Assembly (NCBI GenBank): GCA_963921825.1
Contig: OY997592.1
Span: 32,978,252-33,042,251 of the forward strand
Origin: Erodium maritimum
Taxonomy: Eukaryota; Streptophyta; Magnoliopsida; Geraniales; Geraniaceae
Direction: 5' to 3'
DNA: 64,000 nucleotides
Shown: positions 37,290-48,770 of the stretch, one piece after another
Numbering within the stretch: the first letter of the stretch is position 1
Layout: each line of letters opens with the position of its first letter
The notes under the pieces: model-generated
Databases searched by the model: none
Seen by the model: only the letters and a program-made list of their open reading frames with translations
What the model was told of the DNA's origin: nothing
Translations under genes and position numbers: made by a program

Positions 37290-40200
37290 AAATAAACTTT
37301 GTCTTGTATAGATGAAAAAACCAGCATAGGAGAGATATCTAATCCTTGGAACACAAAGTTATTTCTGGCTAGCCACAGACACCATAATGTTGTTTTGAGA
37401 ATTGTAACCCGGATTTTCCTATACTTGAAGGGGATAAAGAGTTTGCCATGAACAAAATAGGATTTTAGTATTATTGGGCATGACCATTCCAATCTGCCAC
37501 CAAGAGAAAATTAAACCCCAGACTTCCCAGACCTTTTGGCAATGAAGTAGAAGGTGAGCTTCATCTTCTAAGTCCCAGTTGCAAATAAGACATATCAAGT
37601 CTTGAAATGAGAGGGGTATACCTCTTGATTCTAAATTTTTTTTGATGGAATTGCCTCCACGCATGAAAGCCAACAGAAGACAGTTATCTTAGGAGGAGTT
37701 CTTGGAGACCATTGAGCATTTGCCCAGCCTTGCTTGGAGATGCCTTCTGTTGCAAGTAATGAGTAGAGCTTGCTGAGAGAAAATCCCTTAATATCCCCTT
37801 CCCAAATGAGGCTATCTTCTACATTCTCTTTGATATTGGTTTGTGCTAGTATGGTACAAAGCACCATCCATTCCTGAATTTCCCACCCTAATGGAGATCT
37901 TCTAAGCCTTAGATCCCAAGAATCACCATCCCACAAGTTGGATATTGTGCTTCTTTTTGAATTTGCCAATAAAAACATCATTGGGAATAAGTCTTTGAAG
38001 GACATACCCCCCCCCCCCCCCCCCCCCCCCACCAAATGTCATCCCAAAACATGATTCTGACTCCATTCCCCAAATTCCAGTGAAATCCTTTATGACCAAA
38101 TAAGTCTGCAGATCTTGGATCAAGCTTGAGTGCTAGAATATGACTCATGAGGCTTGAGCTCTGAATTTCAAAGAATTGTGAGAGATCCCATTGATTAGAG
38201 TCCCAACCAAATCTAGAACATATTGCTTGCTTCCAAAGAGGTTTTCTTTCTGAAGCAAATCTCCACCACCATTTTGCTAGAAGACATGAATTCATCAGAG
38301 AGAGGCTTTTAATACCTAAGCCACCATAATCCGTTGGTTTGCATATTGTGTTCCAATTTGTTTTGCAGAACACCCTATCCTTGGCTGATCCACGCCATAA
38401 GAATTTTCTTTGCCAACTCTACATTGTTTTAAGCACAATTTTTGGAGCTTTAAGTATTGAGAAGAAATAAAGAGGTAGAGCCCCAAGGTAGAATTAATCA
38501 GTGAAATTCTGCCTCCAAATGAGAGTTGCTTTTCCTGCCAGAGTCCTAAGGCATTTTTAAACATGTCAATGATGATCTTCCAAGGTTTAATCCTTTTATA
38601 GTTTGCTCTTAGGGAGAACCCAAATAAGATAGAGGGAGGTCTTGAGCTGGACAGCCCAAGACTGTAGGGTAGATATCTTCTTCTTCAGAGGAGAGATTCA
38701 TAGGCTAAACTACTGATTTATTATAGTTAAACCCAAGGCCAGAGACACATTGAAACATTAAAAGAGAACTCACAAGATTATCAGCCCCCTCAACTGAAGC
38801 TTGGATGAAAAAATGGAGTCATTAGTAATCTGTAGATGAGAAATTGTAGGTCCACTCAATCCCAACTTAATTCCTTGGATCTGGTATGCTAGTAATTCTT
38901 CTTTCATGATATGATTTAAGCCTTATGCAATTAGAGTAAATATCAATGGAGAGAGGGCACATCCTTGCCTCAAGCCTCAATTTTTTTTGAAGTCTGGTAA
39001 TGGAGTTCCATTAATGAGGATGGAAACATGTGCTTTGAAATATGAGATCATCCTTAATCTCCAAAGAGTTCCAAAACCCATTTTTTTTAGAATCTTCATT
39101 ATAAAAATCCAACTGACACTGTCAAAGGCTTTCTCAAAATCTGCTTTGACAACTAGGGCCCTTTGCTTTGTGGTTTTGAGGTGCCGAACTACTTCATTGG
39201 CTATCATAATGCCATCCAAGATCTGCCTTCCAGAAATAAAGCTTGTTTTCTCATCTCCCACCAATGTAGGGAGCAAATATTTCAATCTTGTTGCTAAGAG
39301 TTTAGACAATATCTTGTAAGGCCCTCCCATTAAGCTTATAGGTATGAAGTAATCAAAGGTTTGTGGACTAATGCATTTAGGTATCAAAGTCGTGAAGGAT
39401 GAATTTAGGCCCTTTCCTAGTTGACCTGACATGTGGAAGTGATTGAAGAAGTTGATGAGGTCTTCTTTGATGATAGGCCAGCATACTTGGAAGAATTTGA
39501 GATTGAAACCATCAGGTCCAGTAGCTTTGTCACCTGAACATGCCATTATAGCAAGTAGTATTTCTTCTTTAGTAAAGACCCTCTCTAACAAATCAGCTTG
39601 ATATTGACCAATATTATTGAAATTGAGATGATCCAGTGATATAATATCAGTTGGAGATTGACAAAATCTTGCACTAAAAATGTGAAGTAGCTGCCTCTTT
39701 GATCTGCACAGGTTCAGATAGGAGTTGCCCTTGAAAATTGTTTTGTGATATTTGCTTTTGTGCTCCTCTGTAATTTTCTATTCTATGGAATAATTTGGAT
39801 CCTTTATCTCCATATAAGGCCCAATTTTTCCTTGCCTAGAGACCCATAATTTGGAAAGCTGCTTGGTTTTAAGAATTAAGTCTGACTTCAGCCTTCCTCT
39901 ATTAGAGCTTTCAGTTGGGGTTAGAGGTCTTGAATCAATTGTGGAGTCAAATTGATCAATTTGCACTCGGAGTTTTGAGATGGTGGTTTCAAGAATACCA
40001 AATACCTCAGAGTTCCACTTCTTGAGATCTTGCTTAAGTAGCTTCAATTTCTCCCAAAGTACAATATGTGGATAACCCTCCACTGAATATGATGTCCAAA
40101 AAGCTTCAACTGCTGTGAAAAATATTGAGTCTTCTAACCATACATTGAGGAATTTGAAAGGTCTTGGTCCCCAATCGAATTGCTTATCAGTGAGGAGTAA

Positions 40201-40878
40201 AGCTTTATGATCTGAGATACACCTTGGTAGGCTTGGTTGTGTAAGAGAACCAAGGGAAGTTAGTAATTCACTAGAAACCAAAAACCTGTCTAACCTAGAA
40301 GCAGTAGAGGCAGGACCATACTAGGTATAATTTCCACCAGAAAGTGGGAGATCAAGAAGGCCTACAATATTAATGAAATTTTGGAACTGGACCATATCTG
40401 CATTTATTCTTCTGCAATTTGTCCTCTCCTCAAGTACTAGTGGTGTGTTAAAGTCACCAACTATGAGGATTACATCTATTGAATTTAAGGCATGTACCTT
40501 AGCTTCTAAGTCTCTCCATAGATCTATCCTTCCTTGAGAAGAACATGGAGCATATACATTTATAATGCAACAACTTTTGTTTAAAGATTTGATCACGCCT
40601 GTCCATATGGTAGCTCCATCAATATTGAAACAATCTTCTTTTTGAAAGGAAGAGGATTTCCAAATTGATATAATGCCTCTAGATGATCCTATTGCATGAT
40701 TAAAGCTCATCTCCCAACCCAAGAATAAGCCACAAGATCTGAGAAATGAATTAGGAATCTTCTTTAACTTTGATTCTTGGATAAGAATGAACTGTGGACT
40801 TTGCTTGCGCAACACGTCAACAAGGGTTCTCCTCTTCGAAGAAGATAATCCTCTCAAGTTCCATGAGAGGATTTTCAT
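37290..40878 (-). pseudogene. L1 ORF2: endonuclease-RT-zinc region, pseudogene
   Basis: Starts MKILSWNLRGLSSSKRR at 40878. The APE-type endonuclease keeps its key motifs: WNLRGL, QESKL (Glu), GDFN (Asp/Asn) and, after a stop, SDHKALLL. The RT part (39591-38977) has TGPDGFNLKFF, a LLATRLK block, FISGRQILDG and the first catalytic Asp in KADFEKAFD. After a frameshift RQGCALSPLIF is readable near 38960, but the FADD box near 38810 reads as TND-like. The C-terminal zf-RVT half (38.4-37.3 kb) is split over frames and carries a C24 homopolymer at 38007-38030. At least six stops or frameshifts; inactive. Confidence 0.85.
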
Positions 40879-40899
40879 AGATGAGATTTTACTGTGGTG

Positions 40900-43041
40900 A
40901 AGGTTTAGAAGACAAAGTGTCTCCTAAATCACCATAACCATTGTCTGAATCCTTATCAAGGTCCACATAATCATCATCACTCCCAGCTTCAAACTCTACA
41001 CTTGAATTTTTTCCTCCATCCAAAGCTCTGATCTTATTGACAATGAAGTCATCTGAGTAAGTAGATTTAAGGCCTATAGATTTTCCAAATTTCCAAGCTC
41101 TATGACCCTGATGAGTTTCCAGAAAAGTTGCTTGAACGGGTAGCTTGTGAGCTTGCTTGCCTTGTTTTAATCTTGACCTGGTTTCATATCCATGAGTAAC
41201 CTTTTTGATTTTTTTGAAGCATAAAGAGAGGGAAAGTCATTTTTCTCAGCTGTAAAGCCATAAAATCTGCAACTTCATTGATTTGTTTATGCAAAAAGTG
41301 AACAGGAGTAGCTGCAGTAGATGAATGTGGCTTAGAATTGATGTTTATCCTTGGTTCTAGCTCCAAGAGAGCTTTTGATTGTGAGTTTATAGAGTTGAGC
41401 CCACGTGTTAGGTCAGTGGAAATAAATGCCTCAGTTTCCAAGGAAGCTTCAATATTAGAAGGAATAGAAGAAGTACAAGATACCAATAAATGCTGGGGTC
41501 CCTTGTACTGTCCTTTTCCTTTGAGAGAGTTACCATCTCCAGAGTTACCTTAATTAATTGTTGTTGCTGAACCAAGTTAGTTAGAGAATCTGGTGGCTGA
41601 GAGTCAATAATAAGTAAAGAAACAGTGTTTGTCTCTTCATTTGTGATCTTCTCAGCTGAGGCAGGAGGAATAATGACTCCATCAATGTCATTAGAGATGT
41701 GCAAAGGATTCTCAGTTGCAGAGGGAATGTTTTGCTGTACTAGACCCTCCTCTTCCACCAACTCATGTTCAGCTTCTTCTACAGTGCCCTAAATGTTGAC
41801 CTGAATAATACCTTGTGGAGAGAAAGTGTCTTCCACAATTAAATTTTGCATAGAATTTGGAGCTTCTTCCTCAGAATTAAAATTCTCACTGACCCCCAAT
41901 AGCAGAAGATATTGCCAACCATTAATGGCCTCAACTTGAGATGGTCCAATTCATGGATAATTTGATAAATCCAAATCGAGTGAGTTAAGTGGATCTGAGG
42001 CTGAACTTGTTCTATGTGATGATCTTTGAGAATCTTGATCAAAATTCCCAGCTATTAAAGGTACAACAACAACTTCCAGGGAATGAATCTAGACCTTAAA
42101 CTCATCCTTACCAAGTTGCAAATAAAAATATTTACTAACTCCTGTTAACTGAGAAGAATGTATTAAGTGATAAACCACATTTACTCTTAAACCAGAAGAA
42201 CAATCTAGGTGAGTATAGACCAGAGTTCCCACTTGTCTACAAAGGTTTCTAGACACCACCCTTGAAAGGGAATACCATGAACAGCTATCCAGTGAAATTT
42301 TCCACCCAAACTACAGAGGTTTTGCTTGCCTGATATGAGAGATAGCCATTTCTTCAACCAGGCTCCATCATCTCTCATCAGCTCTTCATCGAATTTTGGA
42401 TCAGGATAATGCATAAACACAAGTCTATTTCCCAAAGATTTGAGTTGTATTTCATAAACTCCATCGAGAGAAAATTCCTTCAATATATTAGACACCTTGT
42501 GTATGCTATGAGTGATTGCCAAATGAGAATTTTGAAGCCAGGTTTAATGAGCTGAGACTACCGATCCTTGAATAGGTAATTGTTGATCTTGAACTTTATC
42601 TTGAACTTTATTTTCTTCAACTTCCAAGACTTTCTTTGCACTATCCTTCTCTTTCTGCCAAGCTTCAGTAACACAGAGTTTGTGAGAGGACACTATGAAC
42701 CCATTGAACTTGTAGATTGCATCCTAGAGGCCTGCGTTATGATTAACGTAGCAGAAACCAAACCATTTACCAGCTTTATTTTGATTTGGAGTTACAACTG
42801 CTTTCCAAATAACTTGGATTCCAGAGAAAAGATCAAAGAGCCATATGTTGGTGGCAAAGTCTGGAAGATTAAGAACAAAAGCAATCAATTTGGAAAGTTG
42901 GGGCTGAAAAATAAATTCTCTCTTTAAGCCTCTGTCAACAGGAATTGCTTTATTCTTGCATAGTCTCTTCCAATCTGAAGATTTTGTGATGTTGGTACTC
43001 TTGTGCAGGATCTTCTCAAAGCCTGGTGGAGGGTTGCCCAT
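40900..43041 (-). pseudogene. L1 ORF1 (gag-like), pseudogene
   Basis: Broken frames at 43041-42724 (MGNPPPGFEKILHK...), 42522-42205 (containing FHWIAVHGIPFQGWCLETF, a DUF4283/plant L1 ORF1 feature) and 41761-41184. The order matches a plant L1 ORF1 upstream of ORF2. Many stops. The lower half is low-complexity Ser/Thr/Glu-rich coding. Confidence 0.65.
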
Positions 43042-44377
43042 AGAGGATGAATTTTCTTGAATTTTCTCACCTCTTAAAGGGACTAGAACAAATTTTAGCT
43101 TCTTAACTCCTACAGGTCTTGAAAGCTCTCTATGATGAAGATGATTCCATTCGACATCCTTTTTTTTTCTTCTAATAAATTGTTAGTCTTAGTGCCCGTT
43201 ATTCAATCCTAAATGTCCAAATGTATATATCATCGTTAGGAATAAAATTAAAACGGCTTTATATTACTTATGTGTTGGAGTAATATATCGAAGTGTTCTC
43301 TGATCTATGCCCACAATGCAAATAGAACCATAGATCCAGATAGATCACACTCAATGGGTCCCTAGTCAACAAAGCTTCACTAAAAGCGACTAGTATGAAA
43401 GATGGCTCTTTATGGCTTACGTTCTGTTCATTGGAATGGGATTCCGGAGTCCGATCATAGATATCATGTGGGACATGATATTGGACGAACCGACATGAAT
43501 ATGTGCCATAGATCAAGTCATGAACATATTCATTGTCGTAGCTTATCATGTATCCTTAGACCAAGGAGACTTTGTGATCATTATGCAGTAAACAACTAAG
43601 TTTGACTTGAGCCTAACGTTGTCCATAATAGGGCTTCCCTAACGGCCAGGATTGGCTTGGGGATGGACTGCATAAGTGACACGAAAGATGGCTAAGGGAT
43701 TTTTCCCTCATACTACGGTATGGGAAAGATATCGGTTCTCGGCCGCTTGATCGAGAGTGACTAAAAGAATAGCATGGCCATGCACATGATACTGGGTATC
43801 ATATATTCAATCATCTCACATATCAAGGAACAATGATTGAGAATAATAAGGATGACGGCTCTACGCCTTATCTCAATCAGGATATCAAAGATAAAAGGAT
43901 AATGACAGGGACGACGGAAAGGTTAAAATCGACATGGTCGATTCGTTATGCAGTGTCAGACAATACTAAATTCTCGTTAGTTGCCACTTAATTAGGATCA
44001 AGTAAAATGAGATTTTACGTTGATCTATCGATATGCATAAACCTAAGGGTCACACCTGAGCGTGAAACTCATTTAAACATTTAAGGAGAATGGCCAAAAT
44101 GAGTTGTCTCGGGACATGACCAAAACTGGGTTTTGGGTCATGTGCTTGTAAGTGAATAGGACTTTACGGATCGATAAAGGCTTGGAGTCTTGGGATTGAT
44201 CACATTGCATAATGTTGGACATTTCCGGTTTGAAAGGCTTAAAGTCTTGGGATTTATCGCGTCGGATAATGTTGGACATTTCCGGTATGGAAGACTTGGT
44301 GGCGGCGCGTCACGAGACCTAGTTGGGAATGGCCACGGGCCATGTTCCAAGAGGCCCATGGAACCAAGGCCCATGGA

Positions 44378-46165
44378 TTTTTTTTTTTGATAAGCTCGAA
44401 AATTTATTAATAAAAACCTATTCCAAGTTAGAAAAGGCTGATGAAAACAACGATAACAAGGGAACTCATAAAATGAGCTAGGGGCCCTAAGCCCGAAAAA
44501 ACAAAAACACGAGATAAAAAGAGAACCCAATAACCAAAACAAGTGTCCCACTGAGACCATTAAATTGATCTACTTGGGTTTCTGACCAAGAACACGAGGC
44601 TTGGTATAGAAATCCTCTAAAAACATAGGAGGCCGGCTCTGACGTTTCGAAACTTTGAGAAGGGTATCCTTCCACGAACTACCCAACTCCTTCGAGACCG
44701 CATCCACAATCTCACAACTTGCTTGTACAGATTTGTTTGGTCCAACAGGTTCTGGATTTCTGGTCTGAGAAACATCTCCAATCTGCTTAAAGGTCGACTC
44801 TGACCTCTAGTTCCGTGCTTTCCATTGACAGGCAAGTGCTACAAACAATACATTCCCATTTACTGTATATTTGAAACGCACAAAACCAAAGTATCGACCA
44901 AGATGATTTGAGTGCTTCGAAACATAGCCATGAACAATCTCACCACATACTTGACACAAATTTGTTACCCAAACCTCCGTTGACTCAACCGGAAGATTGA
45001 AAATGTAAATTTCATCATCACTCAATCATGGACGGACCGATTCCTCAAGACCCGCACAAGCCAAATCAATTGGATCACACCTGGATTGGGCCTGAACTGA
45101 AACCCCCCCCAAACCCAAACTAACTGGGCCCAGTTCAGCCATAGGCTTCATAGGTCCATCAGCGCAGCCCAACACCCCATCACAGCCCAACTCCCCATCA
45201 CTGTTTGTCTTCTTCGCTTCGTACGTCGCCTCAACCGAAACCTCATCTAACGCGATTGAAGCCGAGATTTCGCGATCCCTCAAGTCACTCTGGTTTGAAA
45301 TCAAATCAAGCGTAATCGGGATCCCAGGGAACTCAGATGTCGTACTAACCAAAGCTGTCGGAGATACGCCGGAGTCCGGCGACAATACAACAGTACCGGG
45401 TACTGATGCAACCTCAACCAAAATTCCTTTCCCAGTATCAACGTCCTAATTTACAGGCCCTGAGGACGAAGATGGAACAGAGCATATGCTCTTTTCTACG
45501 GCATCAACTGGAGAAATTGAATTTTCTACTTTACGTCTGGAAAAAGCTATAAACAACTTAAAACCGTTCACCTTAAACTCGTTCAAAGTCGCGATTGCTT
45601 GCAGAGCTTCCTCCCGTGCCGAGAATCAAATAAAACCGAAGTACTGCAGCTGTCTATTTGGCCGCTTCAACACCGAACCAGAGATAATCTCGCCAAAGGG
45701 TGAAAACATCCCCCTGACCCACTCTTCCATCGAATTAGGTGGTAAATTCCGGATAAACACCTCCGTTTCACTTTCAACGAAACGTATGGGTTTGCTAGTA
45801 CGACGCCGGTGACGTTTGTTGGAGGCATGGAGTTGCGGAGGAGACGACACAAGGACCTGCGAAGCCGGAATCGAAGGCGTCGAGACAGATTCAACTGGAG
45901 CTGAATTACCAAAAGCCTGGTTTTTGCTCTTCGAGCCTACCTTCACCTTGGATTGCCGACCGAAACCTTTGCCTCTCGAAACCTTACCTGAGCCCATACG
46001 TTTTTCCCTGCCATAGCCTTGCACAGAAGACCCTTTCACACCCACGCTCAAAGCCCCGACAACCTTTCCGAGAACCACACACACCTCACCAAGGATTTTA
46101 CCAAAATCCACAACCGGAGAACCTGGTCTACGACGACGCCGGACTGAGAGAACTGGTTTCATCAC
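44378..46165 (-). mobile_element. L1-type retroposon with RRM ORF1, no ORF2
   Basis: On the minus strand it ends ATTAATAAATTTTCGAGCTT followed by ATC and a run of A (T run at 44378-44388), like the other L1 tails here. It carries an ORF1-like frame but no endonuclease or RT. It lies inside the copia LTR. The upper border is set by the start of the ORF1 frame, and the first bases of the insertion may extend to about 46190. Confidence 0.65.
44807..46165 (-). pseudogene. RRM-containing ORF1 of L1-type element
   Basis: Frame from 46165 (MMKPVLSVRRRRRPG) is basic and Ser-rich, then has an RRM: RNP2-like VFIRNLP and RNP1-like YFGFI near 45640-45760. After two stops the same strand continues with a Ser/Asp-rich linker (45421-45026) and a second, related RRM (YIFNLP...YFGFVRF, 45025-44807). 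RRM-type ORF1 proteins bind LINE RNA. Two RRMs with no following ORF2 is unusual; several stops make it a pseudogene now. Confidence 0.65.
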
Positions 46166-46578
46166 ATTATATTTGAACCATGTCGATGAAGATGATTACC
46201 ATAAAGAAAATATGAATATGATGCATTTAAGTCATTTTTTGTTATGTTTAAGTCATTTTTTTCAACATAACAAACACAAGACAAGAATAGGAAACACAAC
46301 TTGTCCCTCCTCTCCATGGCAATTTCGGTCAATGCAAGCTCCCACCTCCTTTTTTGTGTTCTTGAGTCCTCAAAGAGAAGAACTACGTGGCTTTGATTCT
46401 CATGTGGATACGTAGGCGTCTTGGAGACTCAAGCTAATCATTCGTTACCCGTTGTTCTTGTTTTGGTAAGAAATAGTGCTGAATTTTTCTCTTGTGAATC
46501 CATTTTTTGTTAGTTGTTTCATGGTTTTAATTGTCTCTTGGTTTTCATTGATTTTCCGCTGCGAGTTGGTTCATCTCC

Positions 46579-48757
46579 TGTCACGCCCCAAATTCAGTAG
46601 AACTGAACCCGGAATGCGAACGTTTAAGACAATAAAACATTTTCAAACCTTTTAAATAAATCGCTTTAAAACCACCATTTAGTTAATCAAAATAATAATT
46701 TACAACTCAAAAGTACGTCCCAACAAGCGGACAAAATACAAGGCGTACGTCGCTAGACTCAAAAGGAAACCCGGACTCCCGCTCCTAGCTCTTCAAGCTT
46801 CGAGAGCTCACCTAGTCCGTCCCGCGACTAGTACCTGTAGGAAAAGCAGCTAGGGGTGAGCGTTCTCTCACCACCGCGGATAACAGACTGACCACGGCAT
46901 ACTAGCAGACAATGCCGGTAATACCAACAACAACCCAACACCGGGGACCACTATCCCCCAACTCAAGTAACCCGACTGACACACAAACTGTTACTTTCCT
47001 CAACCGACCCAACACTCGGACACGTAATGTAGACCCGACACAATGATTACGACTTCCTCCAAGGACACGAAAGATAACCACGCAACACCCATGATCACAA
47101 AGGATCGCACACCAAACAAGATCGCAAAAGATCGCACTCCAGCTGCTCATTAACCCCCTGCCCTTTTCCCAACACGACGGTTGGATCAGGCGGCCGACCT
47201 GTCGCACTTTTCCCAACACGACGGTTGGATCAGGTTGTCGACCTATCGCACTTTTCCCGACACCCAATCGGATCAGGCTGTCGACCTGTCGCACTTTTCC
47301 CAAGACGGTGGTTGGATCAGGCGATCGACCTGTCGCACTTTTCCCGACACAAAGTCGGATAAGGCTGTCGACCTGTCACTCACCAACCTCAGGTAACCAC
47401 AGTCACAATCACAAGCAAAGTTCAACAACAACAACAACACCGGTTTACCACTCCACAGGCACTCATGGCCACCCAATACACCAACGGTAAAACACGGTTT
47501 CAACAACCCCACGGGCACTCATGGCCACCCAAGACACCAACGGTAAAACACGGGTTCAACAACCCCACGGGCAATCAAGGCCACCCAAGACACGCCAATA
47601 GTAAAGACAAGGGTTCAACAACCCCACGTTTAAAGTTTCTAAACCCGTCAATTACAACTTTTACAATTTAATTCCGAAATTCGTTCCGGGTGTGGATTAA
47701 CGACTTGGGGATCGTCCTAAACCACCCAAACACGAAAACCCGATACCCGGACATGTGGGCCGCACCCGGCCATCCTTGGCCGTGGGTGGCTAGGGCCGTT
47801 CACCACCATGGTGGTCGGCCCTAGCTCCGGCCAGCCACCCCCCCAACTCCGGCAGCCACCATACACGGTGGCCGGAGTTCCCCCGAGCCTCCGGTCACTG
47901 GAAAACGTTCGTTCTTCGCTCTAAAACGTCTCCAACGAACCCCACACCTCAACTTACCCATAGTTTACTCGTTTTAACCCAAACCCTAAACTTTAAACGT
48001 ACCAAAACGAAAATTGAAAGGGTACTCACCGTAGGGAATGACGGTGGGAGCTCGATTCCATGATCGTTGAGACGATCAACCGGTTGGATCATCGGGAAAT
48101 AACAAAACCCTAACCTTCTCTTTTCTTTTTCTCTCCTTCTTCTCTATTCTTTCCTCTCTCCACTTTCTCTCTCCACTTCTTCCTTTTTTAAGAATGGCCG
48201 AACACACCGCGCACAATTCCTTATCTTTTGTTTTAAAAACCAAATGTATCCCTTAATTACAAAACTACCATCCAAGTCTTCCTTTGTTTTGTTCAATGTT
48301 ACCTAACACCACCACATTGGTGACATGTGGCAAGTGGGTCCCACACCTTTTTGAAAAATATCTTCTAGATATTTTTCAGTCAGATTCGCGAAATTCGGCT
48401 GTTTCGGGCCCCGAACGGGTACTTTTTCCAAGAAATTACGAAACTTCACGGGTTACAAGGAAACGGCTCAACTAAGACCACTGTGACGACGGCTAAGCTT
48501 TTTGGATCCAAAACGGACCTCGAACCGACCAAAACGTCGCTCGGTTGACTTTTCCAGCAAAAAGTCAACCTTTCCCAATTTGGTCACAAAGTTGCCCTGA
48601 GTCCCCCGGAACTCACTTTGGTTGATATCGGGGTCAACTTAAGTCCGGTATGACCCTCGGGGTCAAATTTAGGTTCATTTAAGTGTCTTGTCCAAAAAAT
48701 TTAAATTTTCCTGTTTTTCGCCGATTTGACTAACGTTGACCGGGAGTGGTTATTACA
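46579..48757 (-). repeat. Gypsy 3' LTR (2179 bp)
   Basis: Begins TGTCACGCCCCAAATTCAG and ends GTGGTTATTACA. Nearly identical to the 5' LTR over most of its length but about 0.73 kb shorter. The gap falls after AACAACCCCACG (about 47629), where the 5' copy has extra minisatellite units and 0.65 kb of single-copy LTR before TTTAAAGTTTCTAAACCCG. Confidence 0.9.
47165..47627. repeat. Two minisatellites in 3' LTR
   Basis: First block (to about 47385): about five ~45-bp units around GGATCAGGCTGTCGACCTGTCGCACTTTTC. Second block (from about 47458): three ~58-bp units around GGCACTCATGGCCACCCAAGACACCAACGGTAAAACACGG. The 5' LTR carries the same blocks with more copies of the second unit. Confidence 0.85.
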
Positions 48758-48770
48758 ATCTACCCCCCTT
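48758..48770 (-). other. Gypsy polypurine tract
   Basis: AAGGGGGGTAGAT on the minus strand, directly before the 3' LTR: the plus-strand priming site for reverse transcription. Confidence 0.8.

Larger units (their letters stand above)
36264..43165 (-). mobile_element. L1-type LINE, near full length, dead
   Basis: Minus-strand element whose 3' end is the A run complementary to 36264-36271, preceded by the L1 tail motif TTTCTTGGCTGATT. Upstream on its strand come a 3' UTR (36.3-37.3 kb), ORF2 (37.29-40.88 kb) and ORF1 (about 40.9-43.04 kb). It has inserted at the broken end of copia copy A. The 5' border near 43165 is estimated, and no target duplication was identified, so the junctions are probably rearranged. 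Confidence 0.8.

Noticed and set aside
47165-47627. CRISPR-like regularly spaced repeats
   Set aside because: Units are direct tandem copies without unique spacers, inside LTRs of a plant retrotransposon, and duplicated in the other LTR.
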